A stretch of 64,000 nt of DNA from Chryseobacterium carnipullorum (GTDB lineage Bacteria > Bacteroidota > Bacteroidia > Flavobacteriales > Weeksellaceae), in the NCBI RefSeq assembly GCF_900142785.1, contig NZ_FRCD01000020.1, forward strand, positions 1 through 64,000, given 5' to 3'. Every line of letters begins with the position of its first letter. The first letter of the stretch is position 1. The notes beneath the pieces were generated by a model, which searched no databases, was not told where the DNA came from, and worked only from the letters and a program-made list of their open reading frames with translations. Of this stretch, positions 8,284 through 15,889 are shown piece by piece. The translations under genes were made by a program, and so were the position numbers.

Positions 8284-10782
8284 CTATTTTTTATTAAATA
8301 TTGTCTGTATCTTATTTCGTATTTTTATCAATAGTGGTTCTTCATAATTTTTGTCTTCATCAAAATATCCATAACCATATCCATACCCATATCCATAACC
8401 GTAGCCGTACCCCTGTTTTGTATTATAGTCATTATAAATGAGACCTAAATGATTAATCTCCTCATTATGGTACTTTTCAGTGATCATTTTCAGCATATAC
8501 TTTTCAGTATATTCATGACGCACCACATAAATATTGGCATCAGAATACTTCATCAGTTCATAAGAGTCTGCTACCAAACCTACCGGAGGCGAATCTATAA
8601 TAATGAAATCATACTTCTCTTTTAGCTCTTCTATAAATTTGATGTTTCTTTTGCTCATTAAAAGTTCCGAAGGATTGGGAGGAATAGGTCCGGAAGTAGC
8701 CACATCAAGATTAGGAATATTGGTATTATTAATGATTTGTTCTATTCCTACTTCTCCTGTAAGATAGTTTGAAATACCATATTTATTATCAATTTTAAAA
8801 TCTCCAAAAATCTTAGGTTTTCTCAAGTCCATTCCAAGCAGGATGGTCTTTTTGTCGCTTAACCCTATTACGGAAGCCAGGTTGATAGAAATATATGTTT
8901 TCCCTTCTCCTCCGATGGATGAAGTAACCAAAATCGTTTTCCCTTTACCGTCTTCTCTATTATTCTCCATCAGAAATCTCATGCTTGCCCTTATTCCTCT
9001 GAAGGCCTCTGAAACAGATGATTTCGGATGTTCTAAAACAGTAAGCATATTTTCATTACTATTATTTCCAATGACACCAAGAAGTGGAATCTTTGTGGCA
9101 CTCAACAATTCTTTAATGTTACGGATCTTATTATCCAATACTTCTCCTATCAGGATAAATAAAAATGGGAGCAATAGCAGTCCGGTCATAATTCCCATCT
9201 TTATTGCTTTCACATTCGGACCTATCGGAGCCTGTCCCAGATTTTTTGCCGGGTCTATTACCGTGATGTCAGACTGGTTGGTCGCCACCTTCATCTGCGC
9301 TTCATTCTGCCTTCCTAAAAGACTGTTGTAAGTCGCTTCGATCATGCTGTATCCTCTTTCTGCATCAAGATATTTTCTTTCTTTTTCAGGATATGAATTC
9401 AAATCAATATTGGCTTCTGCTACCTGCTGATCTATTTTATTGATTTCATCATAGTATTTCGTATAATAATTTCTCAGAGAACCGGATGATCCAGCTTTAG
9501 CCTCATCAATAAGCCTGTTTATTTCTCTAATAGGTTCAGAATTTGGCTTATAGATCATTGCCATTTCTCTTTTCTTTGCATATAAAGCTTTAAGCTCTGT
9601 CACAGAGGCAGAGAAGAACCCATCTTCAAAACCAGCAGCATTCGTGCTGATCATTTTCTCGAAATCCTGAGCCTGCAGTGTATTTTTGATGTTATTCAAA
9701 GAACTAATCTTGCTCACGATATCGGCTTTTCTCCCTTCAAGCTCTTTTATTTTATCTAGAGATTTTTCGTCCCTGTCTTTGATATTGTAGAGTTTTTCCG
9801 AAGTTTTCAGATAGTTCAGAACCGCTGCACTTGAATCCAGCTTTTTACGGATATTATCTACGTTGTTTTGCAGATAAAGGTCCGTGTTTTTGTTAACGAT
9901 GTTTTTATCAGCCAGTCTTTTTTTCTGAAGTTCGGCTACCGATTTATTTAAGAAGTTGACGGTACTATTAAGATTAAATCCTCTTTTATTAATAATCATA
10001 ATTGTCCCTATCTCCTTGTCAAATTCTACCCCTATGGTAGAAACGATATCATTCACACTTTGATTTACAGAACCAAGAGTCACAATAATATTGTCAACTT
10101 TTATTTTAGGAGTTTCGGTATTTCTAAGGAGCCTAAATCTAAGATTCGGGGAATTATACCATTCGTTGATCTTTATAATTTTATTCGCAGGTTTGGCATA
10201 TGCGTTAATAGACTGAAAACCTTCGGATTCATAACTATACAAACTGGTAGACTGACCTTCCTCCGGAAGAACTACCTCATAAGAGTCTCCTCCCTTTGGA
10301 ATCAGGGTAATAGGATAATTAATCTGCTGAAGATGTTTTTTATCGATCTGCAGAAAAATTGGTGAGTCGGTTTTATCAATATATGTTGATTTGATGATAC
10401 CCTTGGTCGAATAATTCACGAAAAGATCAAGCTCTTTTACCAAAAACTCGTTATGAGATCTTGATAATAACATTTTCTTAAGATAAACTCCGTCCTGATT
10501 TCCATTTTGTCCCCAGATAAAATTGATAGACTGGTTAGGGGTAAAATAGCTTGATGTATTGTTTGATATGCTTAAAGAAAGGTTTGAAGCATAAATGCTT
10601 TGTGCATAATATTTACTGTATACCCAGGAAATAACATAACCGATAAACAGCATCAATACAAACCAGTACCAGTTTTTGAGTATTCTTCTTACAAAATGTT
10701 CTATATCAAATAATGCAAACGATCCGTACTTATCCTTCTGGGGCTCGTTTTTACCTACTTTGGTGTCTTTCTCTGGAATCAT
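8284..10782 (-). CDS. Wzc-type polysaccharide co-polymerase with tyrosine autokinase domain
   Basis: This 832-residue inner-membrane protein regulates the length and export of exopolysaccharide. A transmembrane helix at about 35-57 (WYWFVLMLFIGYVIS) opens a long periplasmic region with coiled coils, and a second helix lies near 530-550 (GIMTGLLLLPFLFILIGE). The cytoplasmic BY-kinase follows: Walker A (SSIGGEGKT, near 615-623), Walker A' (GMDLRKP) and Walker B (FIIIDSPP, near 727). The C-terminal tail carries eight consecutive Gly-Tyr pairs, the tyrosine cluster that is autophosphorylated in this family. The gene starts 2 bp after the export lipoprotein gene, so the two form an operon. Confidence 0.93.
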   Translation of the reverse strand: MIPEKDTKVGKNEPQKDKYGSFALFDIEHFVRRILKNWYWFVLMLFIGYVISWVYSKYYAQSIYASNLSLSISNNTSSYFTPNQSINFIWGQNGNQDGVYLKKMLLSRSHNEFLVKELDLFVNYSTKGIIKSTYIDKTDSPIFLQIDKKHLQQINYPITLIPKGGDSYEVVLPEEGQSTSLYSYESEGFQSINAYAKPANKIIKINEWYNSPNLRFRLLRNTETPKIKVDNIIVTLGSVNQSVNDIVSTIGVEFDKEIGTIMIINKRGFNLNSTVNFLNKSVAELQKKRLADKNIVNKNTDLYLQNNVDNIRKKLDSSAAVLNYLKTSEKLYNIKDRDEKSLDKIKELEGRKADIVSKISSLNNIKNTLQAQDFEKMISTNAAGFEDGFFSASVTELKALYAKKREMAMIYKPNSEPIREINRLIDEAKAGSSGSLRNYYTKYYDEINKIDQQVAEANIDLNSYPEKERKYLDAERGYSMIEATYNSLLGRQNEAQMKVATNQSDITVIDPAKNLGQAPIGPNVKAIKMGIMTGLLLLPFLFILIGEVLDNKIRNIKELLSATKIPLLGVIGNNSNENMLTVLEHPKSSVSEAFRGIRASMRFLMENNREDGKGKTILVTSSIGGEGKTYISINLASVIGLSDKKTILLGMDLRKPKIFGDFKIDNKYGISNYLTGEVGIEQIINNTNIPNLDVATSGPIPPNPSELLMSKRNIKFIEELKEKYDFIIIDSPPVGLVADSYELMKYSDANIYVVRHEYTEKYMLKMITEKYHNEEINHLGLIYNDYNTKQGYGYGYGYGYGYGYGYFDEDKNYEEPLLIKIRNKIQTIFNKK

Positions 10783-10784
10783 GA

Positions 10785-11624
10785 TTAAAGGTTTTTAAGA
10801 AGCAGGTAAATTGATAATGCTGTCGTAATCACGGACACCCCAGTAGTTAAGGTCTGTACAGGATCTTTTCCAAATCCGTTTAAGCTCTTTCCTCTTGTAT
10901 TCAGATAGATTTCGTCGCCATTCTGTATATAATAGTAAGGCGAATTCATGATATCTTCGCGGGTAAGGTCTATTTTTGCTGTTTTGATTCCTTCCGGTAA
11001 TTTTCTGTGAATGACGATGTTCTTTCTGTCTATAGTTCTGTTCAGACCCCCGTTAATAGCAAGTGCCTCAGTGATGGTAAGTGTATTTTTGTGTACTACT
11101 TTTTCTCCAGAAAGACCTGTGGTTTCTACGTCTCCCAAAATATAGTACGTTATTCCGTTTGTGTTTAACCTTACTTCAGCCTTTCCTTCCTGAAAGTTTT
11201 CATTTACTTTTTCCTGAAGCTCCTGGCTAATATCTTCTAATGTTCTTCCTTCAGCTTTGACATATCCTATTCCGAACACATTAATATCTCCTTTGGAATC
11301 AACTTTTAATCCGTTGAAATAGAAACTCATATTCCCTCCTGTACCGGCTCCCCCCCCCGTACCCATCAATGAAGAGCTGCCTCCTCCGGATGAATTCAGA
11401 GATGAATAAAACTGAGCTGCATCTCCCTTGGGAGTGGTCACAATATTGAGATTAAGTATATCGTTCTTGGTAATCCTGTAGGTAGGAATATTGTAGGGAA
11501 CAAGTCCTTCTTCGTTGATCACCAGGCTTTCGCTGGGCTGCATATACCTTACATCTTTTTTGGTGATGCAGGAGGTAATAAAAAAGGGTAATAGTAAAAA
11601 TAAATACTTTAAGTTCTTCATCAT
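10785..11624 (-). CDS. Polysaccharide export outer-membrane lipoprotein (Wza type)
   Basis: The 279-residue protein has a lipobox (FFITSC, lipidated Cys near residue 19), a Poly_export domain (YRITKNDILNLNIV, about 50-140), a SLBB-like segment (YYILGDVETTGL to ITEALAINGGL, about 145-200) and a C-terminal hydrophobic helix (SVITTALSIYLLLKNL). It would form the outer-membrane export channel that works with the Wzc-type kinase encoded 2 bp downstream. Two Met codons are possible at the start (11624 and 11621). Near residue 90 the coding strand carries a run of nine G (11350-11358), a candidate slippage site. Confidence 0.9.
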   Translation of the reverse strand: MMKNLKYLFLLLPFFITSCITKKDVRYMQPSESLVINEEGLVPYNIPTYRITKNDILNLNIVTTPKGDAAQFYSSLNSSGGGSSSLMGTGGGAGTGGNMSFYFNGLKVDSKGDINVFGIGYVKAEGRTLEDISQELQEKVNENFQEGKAEVRLNTNGITYYILGDVETTGLSGEKVVHKNTLTITEALAINGGLNRTIDRKNIVIHRKLPEGIKTAKIDLTREDIMNSPYYYIQNGDEIYLNTRGKSLNGFGKDPVQTLTTGVSVITTALSIYLLLKNL

Positions 11625-11650
11625 GTTTGAATGTTTTGCAAAAGTAAAAA

Positions 11651-12778
11651 TTAAATTGATATTTTCTTATTATTTCGTAAACGATAAATCACATCTGGTA
11701 GATAAGCTCCCAAAAAGCCTAAAAAAAGGACAATCAGTAATAGTAGATTTATATTGATATGCCTTAAATAGTAGGCCACCGTTACAATCATAAGATAATA
11801 AACAATAATATAAAAAGTGGAACGTCTATGGGTAAGATCTAATTTCAAAAGTTTGTGATGGATATGGTTTTTATCTGCGTCAAAAGGCGACTTTTTGTTG
11901 CATATCCTTATTATAATTACATTCAGGGTATCCACGATGGGCAGAATAAGAATAGCTACTGCTACCACTGGTGCCGACTGAAGGTGATACCTTGGAACAT
12001 TAGGAAGTTCCTTATCAATAAAAATATCAATAAAGCATATGGATGTAAAAGCCAGCAGAAAACCGAGAAGCATGGATCCGGTATCTCCCATAAATATTTT
12101 ATTGGCTCTGTAATTCGATAAATTGTAATATAAAAATGCGAGAACGGTACCAATAATGATCACTGATAAAACAACCAGAGGATAATTGTATTCGCCGAGT
12201 CTATAATAGCTTATTCCGAAGAGACCACTACAAATGACGGAATATCCACCGGCAAGACCGTCTATTCCATCAATCAGATTGAATGCGTTAATCAGAACTA
12301 TAAAAGTAATAATACTAAACACTATACTGATGATATACCCCAGTTCATAGATGCCGAATATTCCAAATAAGCTTCTGATCCTAATATCTGACCCTATGAC
12401 AATAAGAGAAGATACTACGATCTGAGCAACAAGTTTTTTATATGCCCGCATTACGACAATATCATCCATCACTCCAATATATAAGAGAATAATTAATGAA
12501 GCAAATAAAAATTTATAGAGGTCAAAGAGTTCATAAGCAAAAATAGATGCCGTAATCCCGATCGAGTAAAAAATGGCAATCCCGCCAAGATTGGGGATTT
12601 TCCTAAGGTGAGAGCTTCTTATCCCCGGCTCATCCATAAGATTCTTTCTTCTGGATATTTTAATGATGGTGGGAATAGAGAAAAAGGTAATTAAAAAAGC
12701 AAACAGAAAGCCCAACCCTATTTTCACGTAAAAAATAGAAATCCCTGATTCGCTTAAGAACAATTCAAAATTTTTCAT
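11651..12778 (-). CDS. WecA/TagO-type polyprenyl-phosphate glycosyl-1-phosphate transferase
   Basis: The enzyme loads the first sugar phosphate onto undecaprenyl phosphate and so starts polysaccharide assembly at the inner membrane. I choose the Met at 12778 over the one at 12805 because an A9 run stands just before it, as is usual for translation starts here. About 375 residues with roughly 10-11 membrane helices carry MDEPGIRSSHLRKIPNLGG (about 48-66), GDTGSMLLGF (about 230) and the DADKNHIHH metal/substrate loop (about 300). The HIHH motif favours the WecA branch over MraY. Confidence 0.9.
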   Translation of the reverse strand: MKNFELFLSESGISIFYVKIGLGFLFAFLITFFSIPTIIKISRRKNLMDEPGIRSSHLRKIPNLGGIAIFYSIGITASIFAYELFDLYKFLFASLIILLYIGVMDDIVVMRAYKKLVAQIVVSSLIVIGSDIRIRSLFGIFGIYELGYIISIVFSIITFIVLINAFNLIDGIDGLAGGYSVICSGLFGISYYRLGEYNYPLVVLSVIIIGTVLAFLYYNLSNYRANKIFMGDTGSMLLGFLLAFTSICFIDIFIDKELPNVPRYHLQSAPVVAVAILILPIVDTLNVIIIRICNKKSPFDADKNHIHHKLLKLDLTHRRSTFYIIVYYLMIVTVAYYLRHININLLLLIVLFLGFLGAYLPDVIYRLRNNKKISI

Positions 12779-12894
12779 TCTTTTTTTTTCAAGCACATCA
12801 TCCACCCCTCCAATAAAACTTATTTCAGTGCCTTACAAGAGGCTTTCCGTCAAAGTTTTAGTATTGACCGAAATAATTGTACTTATCATTTGTG

Positions 12895-13881
12895 TTATAA
12901 CATTCTTCTTATCAATTTTTTTTGTCCTGCAAAAAATAACAGATAAAAAATCTTTTTTTTCAACGGCAAAGATAAAAGATAATTCTTACCAAAACGACTA
13001 TAGCTCAATATATCTTGAATTTTTATTTTTCTTTCCTTCCTGAAAATAGTGAGCTCATGAACCATTTTATTGAAAATTTCTTCATTCTTTACAAAAGCTA
13101 CATAAGCCAGAAAAGAATACACGCCTTCAAAAATCTGAAAGTTTTTCAATTCTTTCCTTTTATAGGAATATTCTGATCCTTCAAACACGGATTCTACATC
13201 TTGTACAGCTTTCAGGATATCGAGCCCCTTTTCTGTATGTGTTTTTGTAATAGAATCTGTCCGTTCCAGATACTGATAATGAAAACTCTGCGTCTGAGCC
13301 AACACTTTACATTCCAAAAGAAGTTGTGGGATCAGCTGGATATCTTCAAAGTGCACTCCCGCTTTGAATCTTTTATGAGCAAAAAGCTCTCTATTAAACA
13401 GTTTATTGCATGCAAAATAGCTAAGATCTGAAAAAACGGAAAAATGATTATCCAGCTCTATTCTTTCAGGCATGTTGGGAATCTGGGTCAGCTTTTGAGT
13501 GACTTTTCCATTTTGATCCACTTTCTGAATATTACAGATCACCATTTTGGCTTCATGCTTTTCCGCCAGCTGCATCATTTCTGCAAACATCTTTTCAGTC
13601 ACATAATCGTCACTATCCACAAAACCGATATATTTTCCTGATGCTTTTTCCAGCCCAAAATTCCGGGCATCGCTTAAACCTCCATTTTCTTTGCTAAAAG
13701 CTTTTATCTTATCCGGAAAATTCCGGGCATATTCTTCTATAATCAATCCGGAGCCATCTTTACTCCCATCATCTACAACGATAATTTCAATCGTCTGAAG
13801 ACTTTGATTAACCAGAGAATCCAGACATTTAGCAAGATAATTCTCTACATTATATACGGGAACTATAATTGAAACCATCAT
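12895..13881 (-). CDS. Glycosyltransferase family 2
   Basis: A 328-residue GT-A enzyme. It begins MVSIIVPVYNVENYL, has the nucleotide-sugar phrase IIVVDDGSKDGSG and the metal-binding FVDSDDY near residue 93, followed by a C-terminal region typical of glycan-elongating transferases. The donor and acceptor are unknown. It overlaps the SGNH hydrolase gene upstream by 4 bp (start within its stop), showing translational coupling, and lies upstream of the WecA-type gene, so it probably adds a sugar to the same exopolysaccharide. Confidence 0.9.
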   Translation of the reverse strand: MMVSIIVPVYNVENYLAKCLDSLVNQSLQTIEIIVVDDGSKDGSGLIIEEYARNFPDKIKAFSKENGGLSDARNFGLEKASGKYIGFVDSDDYVTEKMFAEMMQLAEKHEAKMVICNIQKVDQNGKVTQKLTQIPNMPERIELDNHFSVFSDLSYFACNKLFNRELFAHKRFKAGVHFEDIQLIPQLLLECKVLAQTQSFHYQYLERTDSITKTHTEKGLDILKAVQDVESVFEGSEYSYKRKELKNFQIFEGVYSFLAYVAFVKNEEIFNKMVHELTIFRKERKIKIQDILSYSRFGKNYLLSLPLKKKIFYLLFFAGQKKLIRRML

Positions 13882-14654
13882 CTCTTATCTGCTAAATTAA
13901 CAATCCCTTTGGCTAAAAATTCACTGAACTTTTGATATCCCTGTTTATTTAAATGAAGCGGATCTGCGTATAAATTCCGGTCTTTATCAAAATTAACGGT
14001 CACTTCATCGAAATTTAAGATGACTACTTTTTTATCCAGTCCATTATGCTTTACATTTTCAAGTAGCGCCTTTCTATACTCTTGTATCTTAAATTCAGCA
14101 CCTCCATTTAAAAATAATTCCGCACTTTTATTGCTGAGGCTGCTTATTATATTCTTATTCTTAAAGTTTTCTTCAATTCCAAATTCAGGAAGAGAGACCA
14201 CCACCGGTTTGATATTATAATGCAGTAATGTTTTAATGATCATCATCATGTGATGAGCATAAAAATCGGGGCCGACATGGGTTGCAGCATCGTTGACACC
14301 GGCAATCACAATGCAGTAATCCGGTTTTTTTTCGATTACCTTTCTGGAAGAGAATTCTTCTACATTCTCCTTGAAAAGGTTTTCATAGATCCTTTTGGTT
14401 TTAGCGCCAGGATTCCCGGATGAATAAATCTCCGTCTGAATTCCTTTATCCAGAAGCTTTTTTTCCAGAAGAGAATCAAGATTCTGCCGGACAACCCAGC
14501 TATCTCCAATAATACCAATCTGTAAACCCGTTTCCGGTTTTGTGTCTGAAGGAAAATATTCTTCCTCCGGGGCATAGGAGTATTTATTCCAGAAATAGAT
14601 GACACAGAACACTCCGCTCAACAGAACAATACTTAATACTATTTTTTTTTTCAT
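13878..14654 (-). CDS. SGNH/GDSL-family hydrolase, membrane anchored
   Basis: The 258-residue protein has one N-terminal membrane anchor or signal (KKIVLSIVLLSGVFCVIYFW), then the SGNH blocks: GDSW at residues 50-53 (nucleophile S52), VIAGVNDAATH (block III Asn) and ADPLHLNKQGY (Asp/His). SGNH proteins of this sort remove or transfer O-acyl groups on glycans. Its position directly upstream of, and overlapping, a GT2 gene suggests a task on the polysaccharide made by this locus. Confidence 0.85.
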   Translation of the reverse strand: MKKKIVLSIVLLSGVFCVIYFWNKYSYAPEEEYFPSDTKPETGLQIGIIGDSWVVRQNLDSLLEKKLLDKGIQTEIYSSGNPGAKTKRIYENLFKENVEEFSSRKVIEKKPDYCIVIAGVNDAATHVGPDFYAHHMMMIIKTLLHYNIKPVVVSLPEFGIEENFKNKNIISSLSNKSAELFLNGGAEFKIQEYRKALLENVKHNGLDKKVVILNFDEVTVNFDKDRNLYADPLHLNKQGYQKFSEFLAKGIVNLADKR

Positions 14655-14665
14655 CTTGTGTATAC

Positions 14666-15733
14666 TTAAAAGGTCAGCCTGGGATTAAGCGTTCCTCTTT
14701 TTGCGTCTTCAAAATCTTTTCTGGAACACGGAATACAGTTTTCTATATTATCGTCATCTCCAAAATACCATAAATTACTGAAGGTATCTCTCTTGAAAGC
14801 ATACTGATCTTCATCAATCAAGACATAGAACAGCTCATAATGTCTTTCTCGGGGATGTGAGCGCTGGATATTAATTCCTTCGATCAGATACCAGATCATT
14901 TGTGCCATTAACTGATGATTCAGCTGATTTTCTGAATAAATATTATAATTAAAAATTCCTACAGACTTTAAATTTTCGCTCAATCCTATTTCTTTCATGT
15001 AGGCACAGATTTCTCTTCTGTTCAGGCCATTGACCTGAGGATTCATAGAGAAAGGTTCGCTGAAACTTTCAATAGCGTCACAATTTAGTGTTACCAAATC
15101 TGTTTTTCTGAAAAAAGGTTCTGTCTTTTCCGTAGAATTCATCATTTCGGCAAGGCGTATGATATCAAATTCAACTTCTTTGATAAGCCTTATTGAATCC
15201 GCCTCATTCAAATGTTTTTGATATCCTAAATGGTGATAGTTTTTAATGGAAAAATTTTTAGATCCCAATATCTTTCCTAAAAAAGTATATTCATTGATAG
15301 CTTCCCCCTGCTGCAGGGAAATAATATTGCTGATCTGGGTATAATTGATATTTTTCTTATGAAAATTCAATGTTGAAAATAGGGAGAAAGCAAAATCATT
15401 GGATCCTCCGATAATAACAGGAATGGCTCTTTTATTATGACAAGCCGACAAAACCTCCTGAAGAATATAATGGGAGTCCTGAACAGATTTTCCGGAAACC
15501 AGATCTCCGAGATCTACTACAGGAATTTCAAAATCCAATTGTGAAAGTTTATAAAATTCTTTTCTTACGGCTGTGAAATCCTGCACTTCCGCATCGCCTC
15601 CCGCTCCTCTGTAATCCGAAACAAAGAGAAGAACAATGCTGTCTTCTTTGATATCCTTCGTGATCCGGCTGCCTATCTGCCAGCTTTCTGCTTTGAAATT
15701 TCGTGGTGAAATGATAAAATCTTCAAAATCCAT
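14666..15733 (-). CDS. Arginase/formimidoylglutamase-fold protein with eroded metal site
   Basis: The 355-residue protein has the ureohydrolase fold: VLLFVSDYRGAGGDAEVQ (about 33-50), IPVIIGGSNDFAFSLF (about 110-125) and LVTLNCDAIESFSEP (about 213-227). Active enzymes have GGxHD/E and DxDxxD at the last two places; here the His is replaced (GGSND) and only one Asp of the second set remains, so binuclear Mn binding is doubtful. Related proteins are often named formimidoylglutamase in Bacteroidetes. Enzymatic activity should not be assumed. Confidence 0.75.
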   Translation of the reverse strand: MDFEDFIISPRNFKAESWQIGSRITKDIKEDSIVLLFVSDYRGAGGDAEVQDFTAVRKEFYKLSQLDFEIPVVDLGDLVSGKSVQDSHYILQEVLSACHNKRAIPVIIGGSNDFAFSLFSTLNFHKKNINYTQISNIISLQQGEAINEYTFLGKILGSKNFSIKNYHHLGYQKHLNEADSIRLIKEVEFDIIRLAEMMNSTEKTEPFFRKTDLVTLNCDAIESFSEPFSMNPQVNGLNRREICAYMKEIGLSENLKSVGIFNYNIYSENQLNHQLMAQMIWYLIEGINIQRSHPRERHYELFYVLIDEDQYAFKRDTFSNLWYFGDDDNIENCIPCSRKDFEDAKRGTLNPRLTF

Positions 15734-15840
15734 ATTATAATCTGAAAACTTGAGAATAAGTTAATGTATTAATTGCTTTATCGAACAAACATACAAAAAA
15801 ACCGGAGCAAGTTCATCTACCCTGTCGTTTTTTGTGCATA

Positions 15841-15873
15841 AAAAAGCCGTCAACACTCCTGTCAACGGCTTTG
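15841..15873 (-). terminator. Terminator after topA
   Basis: The inverted repeat has arms AAAGCCGT and ACGGCTTT, with an inner GTTGAC/GTCAAC pairing, and a T run on the minus strand. It lies 17 bp past the topA stop. Confidence 0.8.
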
Positions 15874-15889
15874 TATATTGATTCTGATA

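Noticed and set aside
12776-12795. T9 run (A9 in coding sense) at the start of the WecA-type gene as a phase-variation tract.
   Set aside because: It stands before the preferred start codon and A-rich leaders are normal in this phylum; slippage there would not change the protein.
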